Shown piece by piece: positions 1-9,000 of a DNA stretch of 64,000 nt. Location: assembly GCF_016756595.1 (NCBI RefSeq), contig NZ_AP023257.1, forward strand, positions 2,062,001 through 2,126,000, read 5' to 3'. The first letter of the stretch is position 1. Each line of letters starts with the position of its first letter. The notes beneath the pieces are model-generated. The model was given only the letters and a program-made list of their open reading frames with translations, was not told the origin of the DNA and did not search any database. A program made the translations under genes and the position numbers. The stretch is from Mesorhizobium sp. L-2-11. Its GTDB lineage: Bacteria; Pseudomonadota; Alphaproteobacteria; Rhizobiales; Rhizobiaceae.

Positions 1-71
1 GGGTAAGAGTGACAAGCGACGGTGAGGTGATTGGCCAGAAAGCGACCATGCTCGGTGCGCCTCTGCAAATC

Positions 72-530
72 CTATCCGAGCTGCCGGATCGCCTCGCCGG
101 CCACCATGGCGACGGAAAGCGCGACGTTGATGCTGCGCGCGCCGGGCTGCATCGGGATGATCAGTCGCGCATCCGCCGCCTCGTGGACAGGATCCGGCAC
201 GCCTGCGGATTCGCGGCCGAACAGAACAATGTCGGCGTCGGCGAAGGCGAAATCCGTATAGGCGGTCGCGGCTCTGGTCGACAGCAGCACCAGCCGCCGC
301 GCTTCGCCTCTGCGCCAGTGCTCGAAGGCTTTCCAGTCGACATGCCGGGAAAGCGCCGCCATTTCGAGATAGTCCATGCCGGCCCGTTTCAGCGCCCGGT
401 CGGCGAGCGGGAAGCCGGCCGGTTCGATGATGTCGACGCCGAGACCGAGGCAAGCCGCGAAGCGCAGGATTGTCCCGGTGTTGCCGGCGATATCCGGTTG
501 GTAGAGCGCGATGCGGAGACGGTTGTTCAT
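72..530 (-). CDS. trmL: tRNA (cytidine(34)-2'-O)-methyltransferase TrmL
   Basis: This 152-residue protein matches the length and layout of TrmL, the minimal SPOUT-fold methyltransferase that 2'-O-methylates the wobble nucleotide of tRNA-Leu isoacceptors using S-adenosylmethionine. Visible family marks are the N-terminal IALYQPDIAGNTG motif (motif 1), LFGRESAGVP (motif 2) near residue 105 and the knot-forming SINVALSVAMV (motif 3) near the C-terminus. The ATG at 530 is preceded by GAAGGA eight bases upstream. In many Rhizobiales this gene lies close to petABC; here petA is about 14 kb away with ABC transporters and the cyclase locus between. I am confident of the family; the exact tRNA substrate is family knowledge. 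Confidence 0.95.
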   Translation of the reverse strand: MNNRLRIALYQPDIAGNTGTILRFAACLGLGVDIIEPAGFPLADRALKRAGMDYLEMAALSRHVDWKAFEHWRRGEARRLVLLSTRAATAYTDFAFADADIVLFGRESAGVPDPVHEAADARLIIPMQPGARSINVALSVAMVAGEAIRQLG

Positions 531-977
531 TTCTGCATCCTTCTAATAAGTTGCAGATCGGCCACAACAGGTTCGCGGTTTTGGAAATTGCTGGACCGGC
601 GGGTGGTCATTTTCTGCGAAGTCGGTTATACGCCAGGCATTGTCAACCCGAACCGATGGAGGGGTAATTCATGATGATCATGCACAACCAGCGCCCCTCA
701 TGTGGGCTTACCAGCCTGCCGGCGGTTTCGGTTCGACGATTCTCCTGATCTTTTAGACTTCGATCGCACCGATTCTCAGCCGAAACCCTTTTTCGGTCTT
801 CGAAGGAATCCTGCGATGTTTTTCAAGCTGTCGAAGGGGCTGAACGCCCCGCCTGAGCACGCCGCTGTTCAATCCCCGCCTTGGTTGGCCCCGCCTTGGC
901 TTGCCTCGCCTTTCCTTGGCCATTCACCTGCGAACAGGCCGGATTTTTTTCCCGATTTTCACATGGAGGACGGACCG
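531..977. other. intergenic region between trmL and the next plus-strand gene
   Basis: About 450 bases without a convincing long gene. It holds the trmL promoter side, a good Shine-Dalgarno followed by a very short open frame (described separately at 671-748), a T-rich stem-loop candidate around 779-797 (CCGAAACC / TTTTTCGG), and degenerate repeats of CCCCGCCTTGG between about 876 and 925. Nothing else could be assigned. Confidence 0.5.
671..748 (+). CDS. possible 25-residue leader peptide
   Basis: An ATG at 671 follows a strong GGAGGGG ribosome-binding site (656-662) at good spacing and opens a 25-codon frame ending in TGA at 746-748, with a stem-loop candidate (about 779-797) after it. The peptide (start MMIMHNQRPSCG) has no recognisable run of one regulatory amino acid, so classical attenuation is not evident. 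It lies about 230 bases upstream of the next convincing start. It could be a real short gene, a leader, or chance; only the ribosome-binding site favours it. Confidence 0.25.
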   Translation: MMIMHNQRPSCGLTSLPAVSVRRFS

Positions 978-1460
978 ATGTTCGATCCCTGCAAAATTCC
1001 CGGTTCAAGAAACCTGCACGAGCGCAGGATGGCGACCTCAGCGCTTTTGGTCGGCGACACCTACTCGTCGGCGGTTCACGCCGAAACCCGCCGGCGCCCG
1101 CATCGCGGCATGCTGCCGGACGTCGATTTCTCGCGCGCGGTTCCCGACCGCAGCCGGCCGTCGCTGGTGCGCCGGATCATCAGGCTGATCCGCCCTGGCG
1201 CGAAAACCGGCGCGAAACTCCGGGTCGTCGACACAGCGCTGTCAGGATCGTCAAACGAGCCTGTCGGCGAAAAGCCCGCGACATCCTATATTGCGCGAAG
1301 CAGGATAGGCGGCCCGGGCGATTCCGGAACGCCGGACTTTGCTGCCACGCGACCCATGACGCTACCCAGGACGCCATGCGCTCCCAGGACGCTACACGCT
1401 CCCGCGCGGCGAGAGCGAAAACGAGCATGTGAGTGCCAAGACAATGTTCCGCTGGTTTGA
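978..1460 (+). CDS. hypothetical protein overlapping the first ABC transporter gene
   Basis: A 160-residue frame starting at ATG 978, chosen because GGAGGA lies seven bases upstream. Codons up to about residue 95 show the strong third-position G/C preference typical of the genes here; the C-terminal third does not, and contains imperfect repeats of the unit CCCAGGACGC, so the present C-terminus may be recent. The protein is basic, arginine-rich, with no signal peptide or membrane segment. Its end overlaps the start of the following ABC transporter gene by 32 bases, which suggests co-transcription. No family was recognised. Confidence 0.5.
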   Translation: MFDPCKIPGSRNLHERRMATSALLVGDTYSSAVHAETRRRPHRGMLPDVDFSRAVPDRSRPSLVRRIIRLIRPGAKTGAKLRVVDTALSGSSNEPVGEKPATSYIARSRIGGPGDSGTPDFAATRPMTLPRTPCAPRTLHAPARRERKRACECQDNVPLV

Positions 1461-3321
1461 AACAAGGCTCGATCCGTTCCCTGCCGAGGAGCCGGTCGAG
1501 CCGCCGAAGACGCTGATCGCCTTCTGCGTCCACTATACGCGCGGCGCCTGGCCCTACATCGCAATCGATGCGATGCTGGTGACGGCTATCGCCCTTGCCG
1601 AGGTGTGGATGTTCGGCTTCATGGGCCGGATCGTCGACTGGCTGTCGGTGCAGAATCGCGAGACATTCCTGCAGACCGAGGGCTGGAAGCTCGCGGGCAT
1701 GGCTTTCATCGTGGTTTTCGCGCTGCCGGCGACGGTCTCGTTCCATGCGCTGCTCAACCAGCAGACGCTGATGGGCAACTACCCGATGCGGATCCGCTGG
1801 CAGGTGCATCGCTACCTGCTCAAGCAGTCGATGGCCTTCTACCAGGACGAGTTCGCCGGACGCATCGCGACCAAGCTGATGCAGACGGCGCTCGCCGTGC
1901 GCGAATGCGTCATCAAGCTCATCGACGTGCTCAATTATGTCGTGGTCTATTTCCTCGGCATGCTGTTGATTGTCGGCTCGGCCGACTGGCGGCTGGCGGC
2001 ACCGCTTGCCGTCTGGCTTGCCGGCTATGTCCTGTTGCTGCGCTATTTCATCCCGCGATTGGGCAAGGTCGGCGAGGAGCAGGCCAACGCGCGCTCGACC
2101 ATGACCGGCCGCGTCGTCGACAGCTATTCCAACATCCAGACGGTCAAGCTGTTCTCGCATGCGCGGCGCGAGGCGTCCTTCGCCCGGGAAGGCATGACCG
2201 GCTTTCTCGATACGGTCTACCGGTCGATGCGGCTGGTGACGCAGCTCTACGGCCTGCTCTACGTCCTGAACTCACTGCTGTTGTTTTCGGTCACTGCGAT
2301 CTCGCTGTGGCTGTGGCTCGGCCAGCTAGTGACGATCGGCGCCGTCGCCGTGGTCATAGGGCTCGTTCTTCGGCTCTGGGGCATGTCGCAGTGGATCATG
2401 TGGGAGATGTCCACGCTGTTCGAGAATATCGGCACGGTGCAGGACGGCATCAGCTCGATCTCGCTGCCGCGCGTCGTCGAAGACAGGCCTGGCGCCAAGG
2501 ACATTGTCGTGACCAAAGGCGAGATCCGTTTCGAGGACATCCGCTTCCACTACGGCAAGCAGAAAGGCATGATCGAAAGCCTGTCGCTGACGGTGAAGCC
2601 GGGCGAAAAGGTCGGCATCGTCGGCCGCTCGGGCGCCGGCAAGTCGACGCTGGTCAACCTTCTGTTGCGCTTCTACGATCTTGAAAGCGGCCGGATCCTG
2701 ATCGACGGCCAGGCCATCGCGGCGGTGACGCAGGATTCGCTGCGCGCCCAGATCGCCATGGTCACGCAGGACACCTCGCTGCTGCATCGCTCAGTGCGCG
2801 AGAACATCCTTTATGGCCGGCCGGACGCCAGCAACGAGATGCTGGTCGAGGCAGCACGCCGCGCCGAGGCGCTTGATTTCATATCAAAGCTTTCGGACGC
2901 CAGTGGCCGCACCGGTTTCGATGCGCATGTCGGCGATCGCGGCGTCAAATTGTCCGGCGGCCAGCGGCAACGCATCGCGATTGCCCGTGTTATGCTGAAG
3001 GACGCACCGATCCTCATCCTCGACGAGGCGACGTCCGCGCTCGATTCGGAGGCCGAGGCGGCGATCCAGGAGAACCTCTACAAGCTTATGCAAGGCAAGA
3101 CCGTCATCGCCATCGCGCACCGGCTGTCGACCATCGCGGCGATGGACCGGCTCGTCGTCATGGACAAGGGCCGCGTCATCGAGGAGGGCTCGCATGAGCA
3201 ACTCGTCGCCAGCGGCGGGCTCTATGCGCAGCTTTGGCAGCGTCAGTCGGGCGGCTTCCTGCTCGACGAGGGTGCGGCCGCCGCCAACGATGCCATCGTC
3301 AAGGGTCAAGCCGCAGAATGA
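1429..3321 (+). CDS. ABC exporter half-transporter (permease + ATPase), first of a tandem pair
   Basis: A 630-residue type IV ABC exporter: N-terminal six-helix membrane domain (about residues 30-330) fused to a nucleotide-binding domain. Visible are Walker A GRSGAGKST (about 399), signature LSGGQRQ (about 507), Walker B ILILDEATSALD with the catalytic Glu (about 528) and the H-loop IAHRLS (about 562), so the site is canonical. The frame opens with GTG at 1429; an ATG at 1444 is an alternative that would align better with the short N-terminus of the next gene. It is followed, 25 bases after its stop, by a close paralogue, so the two probably form a heterodimeric exporter. The substrate cannot be read from sequence; lipid or drug export are family possibilities. 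Confidence 0.93.
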   Translation: MSAKTMFRWFETRLDPFPAEEPVEPPKTLIAFCVHYTRGAWPYIAIDAMLVTAIALAEVWMFGFMGRIVDWLSVQNRETFLQTEGWKLAGMAFIVVFALPATVSFHALLNQQTLMGNYPMRIRWQVHRYLLKQSMAFYQDEFAGRIATKLMQTALAVRECVIKLIDVLNYVVVYFLGMLLIVGSADWRLAAPLAVWLAGYVLLLRYFIPRLGKVGEEQANARSTMTGRVVDSYSNIQTVKLFSHARREASFAREGMTGFLDTVYRSMRLVTQLYGLLYVLNSLLLFSVTAISLWLWLGQLVTIGAVAVVIGLVLRLWGMSQWIMWEMSTLFENIGTVQDGISSISLPRVVEDRPGAKDIVVTKGEIRFEDIRFHYGKQKGMIESLSLTVKPGEKVGIVGRSGAGKSTLVNLLLRFYDLESGRILIDGQAIAAVTQDSLRAQIAMVTQDTSLLHRSVRENILYGRPDASNEMLVEAARRAEALDFISKLSDASGRTGFDAHVGDRGVKLSGGQRQRIAIARVMLKDAPILILDEATSALDSEAEAAIQENLYKLMQGKTVIAIAHRLSTIAAMDRLVVMDKGRVIEEGSHEQLVASGGLYAQLWQRQSGGFLLDEGAAAANDAIVKGQAAE

Positions 3322-3346
3322 TGGGCAGCAGAATGATGGCCGCCGG

Positions 3347-5230
3347 ATGATGATTGCCGTCTATCGCTGGTTCGAGAATTGGGTTTATCCGTTCAGGGAG
3401 CCCGCGGGCCTTCGGCCACCGGTCAGCGTCAGCGGTTTCCTCTGGCACTATGTCGGCCAGGCGAAGGTCGCCTTCTTCGCCATGCTGGTCATCGGCGGCA
3501 TTGCGCCGCTGGTCGAGGCTGGGCTGTTCTACTTCGTCGGCAGGCTGGTCGACATTCTCGACCAGATTCCCGGCGAGCGCAGCTGGGACGCGCTGTGGAC
3601 TGCCGCCGGTCCCGAACTCGTCTTCATGGCCGCCGTGGTGCTGGTTATCCGCACCATCGTCGTCGGCCTGGCGGCGCTGGTCGACGAGCAGACGATCACC
3701 CCCGGCTTCTACAATCTGGTGCGCTGGCAGGCGCACCGCCATGTCTCGCGCCAGTCCTACGACTTCTTCCAAAACGATTTCGCCGGCCGCATCGCAACCA
3801 AAGTTTGGCAGGCCGGGCAGGCGACCGGCGATTTGATGCAAAGCTTCATCGAGGTCGTCTGGTTCATGGTCGTCTATACGGTGACGACACTGGTGCTGGT
3901 CGCCGGCCTCGACTTGCGGCTGGCGGTGCTGGTGGTGATCTGGATCACCGCCTTCGGCTGGCTGGCCAGGCGCTATCTGCCGGCGATCCGCAAGCATGCC
4001 GAGCGAACCGCAGAGGCCGGTTCGATGATCACCGGCCGCTTCGTCGATTCCTACTCGAACGTGCAGACGCTGAAGCTGTTCTCCGCCGATGGCGACGACC
4101 GTTACATCAGGAGCGGTTTCGATATCTATCTCGATGCGCTGCGCCCGTTCACCCGCAGGCTGACCGGCGTGCGCATGGCGCTGACGACGCTGTCGGGGAT
4201 CATGATCACCGCGATCGCCTGTTTTGCCGTCTATCTCTGGATCGAAGGCTCGATCACAGTCGGCGCCGTCGCCTTTACGCTGTCCCTAGTGCTGCGGCTC
4301 AACATGCTGCTTGGCCGGCTGATGATGCAGCTCAACAGCATCCTGCGCAATCTCGGCGTGCTGGAAAACTCCAAGGCGCTGATCTCGCAGCCGCTCGGCC
4401 TGACCGATGCGTCCGACGCCAAGAAACTTGTCGTGACCGGCGGCCGGATCGACGTGAAGAACGTCGAGTTCCACTACGGCAAGGGGTTCGGCGTGCTCAA
4501 CGGGATCGACCTTGTCGTGCGGCCGGGCGAGAAGGTCGGACTGGTCGGGCCGTCCGGCGCCGGCAAGACGACGCTGGCCAATCTGATCCTGCGCCTCTAC
4601 GACCTCGAGGCCGGCAAGATCAGCATCGACGGCCAGGACGTCTCAAAGGTGACGCAGAATTCGCTGCGTGCCAACATCGGCGTCGTCAGCCAGGATACCG
4701 CGCTTTTCCACCGTTCCTTGCGCGATAACATCAAGCTTGGCATGCCGGAAGCAACCGACGCCGAGGTGATCGCGGCCGCGAAGAAGGCCGAGGCGCACGA
4801 CTTCATCCTCGACTTGCGCGACAATCGCGATCGCCAAGGCTATGAGGCCTTTGTCGGCGAGCGCGGCGTGAAATTGTCTGGCGGCCAGCGCCAGCGCGTG
4901 GCGATCGCCCGCGTCTTCCTCAAGGACGCGCCGATCCTGATACTCGACGAGGCGACGTCGGCGCTGGATTCCGACATCGAGGCCGCCATCCAGGAAAATC
5001 TGGCGCGGCTGATGGAGAACAAGACGGTCATCGCCATCGCACACCGGCTGTCGACCATCGCCGCACTCGATCGCCTGGTGGTGCTCGACGGCGGCCGCAT
5101 GGTCGAACAAGGCACGCATGACGAACTGGTCGCGCTCGACGGGCTCTATGCGCGGCTGTGGAAGCGGCAGTCCGGCGGCTTCCTGTTCAACGAGGAGCGC
5201 GTGCTGGAGGAGACGCGGCCGGCGGAGTAG
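3347..5230 (+). CDS. ABC exporter half-transporter (permease + ATPase), second of a tandem pair
   Basis: A 627-residue paralogue of the preceding gene with the same order: membrane domain, then ATPase with Walker A GPSGAGKTT (about 401), LSGGQRQR (about 510) and Walker B ILILDEATSALD. Both partners keep the catalytic Glu, unlike heterodimers with one degenerate site. Start is ATG 3347 or the adjoining ATG 3350; the open frame reaches back into the previous gene but the shared N-terminal motif (YRWFENW here, FRWFETR there) places the start here. The upstream stretch AGAATGATGGGCAGCAGAATGATGG is locally duplicated. Likely co-transcribed with the first half-transporter and the small downstream gene. 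Confidence 0.93.
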   Translation: MMIAVYRWFENWVYPFREPAGLRPPVSVSGFLWHYVGQAKVAFFAMLVIGGIAPLVEAGLFYFVGRLVDILDQIPGERSWDALWTAAGPELVFMAAVVLVIRTIVVGLAALVDEQTITPGFYNLVRWQAHRHVSRQSYDFFQNDFAGRIATKVWQAGQATGDLMQSFIEVVWFMVVYTVTTLVLVAGLDLRLAVLVVIWITAFGWLARRYLPAIRKHAERTAEAGSMITGRFVDSYSNVQTLKLFSADGDDRYIRSGFDIYLDALRPFTRRLTGVRMALTTLSGIMITAIACFAVYLWIEGSITVGAVAFTLSLVLRLNMLLGRLMMQLNSILRNLGVLENSKALISQPLGLTDASDAKKLVVTGGRIDVKNVEFHYGKGFGVLNGIDLVVRPGEKVGLVGPSGAGKTTLANLILRLYDLEAGKISIDGQDVSKVTQNSLRANIGVVSQDTALFHRSLRDNIKLGMPEATDAEVIAAAKKAEAHDFILDLRDNRDRQGYEAFVGERGVKLSGGQRQRVAIARVFLKDAPILILDEATSALDSDIEAAIQENLARLMENKTVIAIAHRLSTIAALDRLVVLDGGRMVEQGTHDELVALDGLYARLWKRQSGGFLFNEERVLEETRPAE

Positions 5231-5260
5231 GCCAGATTTCAGCAAAAACCGGAGTGAATC

Positions 5261-5575
5261 ATGTCGGTGCGAATGCCATCGAATTTCGGACGGTCGGGAG
5301 CGCAGGAGAGCGCACTCGACTTGCTCGGCCATGAAATCCTCGGCGAAAAGGCGGCGGCGCTCGGCCGCGCCGGCCGACGCGTGGATGAAACGCTGGCGAG
5401 ATTGCGTGAACATGGCGACGATGGCGAACATCGTGCCCGGCTGCTCAAGGACGCGGCCGAGGCGGTCCACGCCTACTTCATCCAGCGCGAATTGTGCGGC
5501 TTGCGCAAGCACGACGCAGTGATCCGGGAATACAACATCCCCAAGGCCGTGCTGGCCAGACTCGGCGCGAAATAG
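5261..5575 (+). CDS. small helical protein, resembles the rhizobial DUF6665 family
   Basis: A 104-residue soluble, alpha-helical, charged protein beginning MSVRMPSNFGRS, 30 bases after the second ABC gene and on the same strand. It has no signal peptide, membrane segment or catalytic motif. I recall small Rhizobiales proteins of this length and start described as DUF6665; this assignment is from memory. It probably belongs to the transporter transcription unit, but its function is unknown. Confidence 0.8.
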   Translation: MSVRMPSNFGRSGAQESALDLLGHEILGEKAAALGRAGRRVDETLARLREHGDDGEHRARLLKDAAEAVHAYFIQRELCGLRKHDAVIREYNIPKAVLARLGAK

Positions 5576-5732
5576 ATGCCGGTGTTGAAATCTGACGCTT
5601 GGTACCGAAGACGAATACCCGATTTCGACCCTAAGCGGAAACTCGATCGCCCTCAGTCGAATTCACGCCAATGACCCCTAGCTGCCGTGCCGTGGAACCA
5701 CCTTGGAAGTCCGGTCAGGTCAAACCCGGTCG

Positions 5733-5858
5733 TTTGCGAATGGCAATTTTGAAGCCGGGTGCGAAAACGCGATCCTTCGGTCGATAGGCGGGACTTATGT
5801 CGGTGTCCCGTTGTCGCAAGTGCGCCACGGGATGGAGGTCCAATGGGACGATCAATAA
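5733..5858. repeat. diverged direct repeat, copy A, upstream of the cyclase-STAND gene
   Basis: In the 466-base gap 5576-6041, bases 5733-5858 resemble 10744-10866 in the same orientation. Shared blocks include CAATTTTGAA, CTTCGGT, GTGCGCC and GGGACG in the same order and spacing; by eye about two thirds of positions agree. The pair brackets the 1537-residue gene. The remainder of the gap carries no convincing gene; the two opposing frames there lack codon bias. Confidence 0.6.
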
Positions 5859-6041
5859 ACCAGAATTATGTTGGCAGTGGCAGAATAGACTGGGATTTGG
5901 ATTTCTCCGCTGCAAAGACGGAAGCTGTGCGTTGAGGTCAAAAGGAGTAATTGCCAACGCCATCCTTCGGGTAAGCTTGGCGCCTCCCTCCACATCGGCC
6001 GCCATTTCCGTTAGGATGCGCCAGGATCGCGGGAGCTAGCT

Positions 6042-9000
6042 ATGGCCGTGGATCGCGTTCAGCGCAGAATGGCTGCCATCCTTGTAGCCGATGTGGTCGG
6101 CTACAGCCGGCTGATAGGCAGGGATGAGGAAGGTACCCTTGCGACCCTGAGAGCCTATCGCCTGATCATTGACCGGCTGATTGTGCACCATGAGGGACGG
6201 GTGTTCGGCAGCGCCGGAGACAGTGTCATCGCGGAGTTCGCAAGCCCTGTCGAGGCGCTCCGGTGTGCCACCGAAATCCAGTTGGAAATCGATAGACAGA
6301 ACGCCGACCTCCCCGAGCCAGGCCGCCTGCGATTTCGCATCGGCATCAACCTCGGCGATGTCGTCGTAGAGGGTGACAACCTCATGGGCGACGGCGTCAA
6401 CGTCGCCGCGCGTTTGGAACCGTTATCACGGCCGGGCGGAATATGTGTCTCCGAGGCGATCTATGCGCAGGCTCGCGATCGGCTTTCGCTCGATTTCATC
6501 GATCTTGGCGAGCACAAGGTGAAGAATATCGCCCGGCCTGTGCACGTCTATCGTGTACCCCTCGCTTCGGAGGAACAGGTCAGGTCGCCTTTTCGCGGTC
6601 TCGACGTCTTCGAATTTGAAAATGCCGACCTCTTTTTCGGCAGAGCGCGGGCGATCGCTGCTTGCACCGAAAGGCTGGAGCAGCTGGCGGCCAACGGCAA
6701 AGCATTTTTGCTCATCTACGGGATGAGCGGCTCCGGCAAGTCTTCTCTTCTGCGCGCGGGGCTGATGCCTTCAATTACCCGACCCGGCGCAGTGGTAGGC
6801 ATCAGTTTGTGGCGCCGTTGCCTGATCCGCCCGTCCGAAGGGCCGGATGCTGTCGCCTCATTAACCGCGGGACTGCTTCGCGAAGGTGCTTTGCCCGAGT
6901 TGCTGGCTCTCGAACTGCCAGCGGCAGAGCTGACTCAACTCTGTCGAAGCGCTCCCGATCGCGCGCTGACTCTGATCCGCCAGGCACTCGGCAAAGCAGC
7001 CACCGCCGCTGGCTCGGTCCTGTCGCAAATACGATTGCTGATCGCCATCGATCAGACAGAGGAGCTGTTCACGACGGAGAAGGAACCGGCGTCGCGCGAA
7101 GCGCTTGTGCGGCTCTTGGCGGCGTTCGCCGGCAGCGGACTGGTCTGGGTGATTGCGACGATCCGGTCGGATTTCTTTCACCGCTGCGGCGAAGTCCGAG
7201 GCTTCTCGGCGCTGAAGGACGGCCTCGGCAGCTATGAACTCTTGCCGCCGACGAACCCTGAGATCGCCCAGATCATTCGTGAGCCGGCTCGTGCTGCCGG
7301 GCTCCGCTTCGAGGAGCGCGCCGATCTGGGGCGGCTCGATGATGTGCTGCAGGATGCGGCAGCCGCCGATCCCGGATCGTTGCCGCTTCTCGAATTCGTT
7401 CTCGATGCGCTGTACGAGGTGGGCCGGGAGCGCCGGATCCTCAGCTTTGCTGCGTATCGTGCGCTTGGCGGCCTCGAAGGGGCGATCGCGCGCCGCGCCG
7501 ATGAAGTCGTCGACGCGCTCCCGCCCGACATCCAGGAGGCCCTGCCGGCGGTGCTGCGCGCTCTCACCACGGTGCGTCCGGGCGATGAAACGGTTACGGC
7601 AAGTCCAGTCCTGCTCAGCGAAGTGGCGGGAACGCCGGCACGATTGGCTCTCGTCGACGCGCTGATCGCCGCCCGGCTCCTCGTCAGTGATGAAGATGCC
7701 GCGGGCCATGTCTTCGTCCGCGTGGCCCAGGAAGCGCTGCTCAGCCGCTGGCCGCGCGCCAGCGACATTGTCAACGCGAATAGGAGCTTCCTCGAGACGC
7801 GGGCTCGGCTCAAGGCTGACGCCCACCGATGGCACTCGGAAAACAAGAACTGCGAGCTTCTGCTGCCGTCCGGCAAGCGTCTCGCCGAGGGCGAGGAATT
7901 GCTGCTGTCGAGACGCGAGGAAGTCGACGATCAAGTCGTTGAATACATCGAGGCGTCTTCGCGTGCCCAGAAGGAGAGAGAGGAGAAGGACCGGCAAGCA
8001 GAGAGGGCACTGATCGAGGCTGCTGAAGTAGCAAGACGCGAACGCTTGGAGCGCGAGGCCGACCGGCTCGCGGGAGAAGCTGAGCGTCGGGATCTGGCGG
8101 CGACTGCTGCGATACAGCTGGCGCGACGCACGCGCTATGCGGCCATTGTCGCGACGGTGTTGGCTCTCTTGGCTGGCGCAGGCGCATTCGTTGGGTTCAG
8201 AGGACAGCAGGAAGCAACGCGGCAGGCGGTATTGGCGCAAATGAGCGCGGACAAGGCCAGGTCGGCCGAGAAGGAGGCCCTGGAAGCGCGCGACCAGGCG
8301 CTCCGCAGCCAGTCTCTTTCACTTGCGTTTCTTTCGCAACAAACCGCAGTGAGCGGTAACACTGAGGCCGCAATTTTACTGGCGCTCGAAGCGCTGCCGA
8401 CAGGTACATCTGCACACAGACGCCCGTATCTCTTCGAAGCGGAGGCCGCGCTTTACAAGGCTTTGTTAGCGCACCGTCAAACGAGGATCTTCCCCCAAGA
8501 CGCGGGTGTAACACATGCAGCTTTCAATCGGACCGGCGACCGCATTGTCACCTCATCCTACGACAAGACGGCACGCATTTGGGACGTCCCGAATGGTACC
8601 GAGACTGCAGTTTTGAAGGGCCACCAAGGCGCCGTGGAGAGAGCCGAGTTCAGTCCGGACGGAAGCCGCGTCATTACAGTTGCTAGAGACGGCACCGCGC
8701 GCATCTGGAATGCCACCTCAGGGGAGCAGCTTTTTGTCCTTCAGCCGGTCGGCAATTTTCCTACCGCGATTTTCAGCCCGAACGGCAACCGGGTGCTAAC
8801 AGCGGGAGAGAACAGCGATGCATCACTCTGGGACGCTCAAACCGGAAGGAAAGTCTTGAGTGTAGACGGCCGTGGAAACTGCTTGGCTGGCTTTAGTCCC
8901 GATGGCCGGAGCTTCGCAACCGCACGAGGCGATTATCACGCTGTTCTTATCTGGAATGCAGAAGATGGCAAGCTGAACCGGACTCTGCAGGTTCGCACTT

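Noticed and set aside
5715..6039. Small genes in the gap before the cyclase-STAND gene
   Set aside because: Both strands have open frames but neither shows codon bias; the region is better explained as a diverged repeat.
6861..8240. Minus-strand frame of 459 codons inside the cyclase-STAND gene
   Set aside because: Antisense to the NTPase domain; no motif and no ribosome-binding site.
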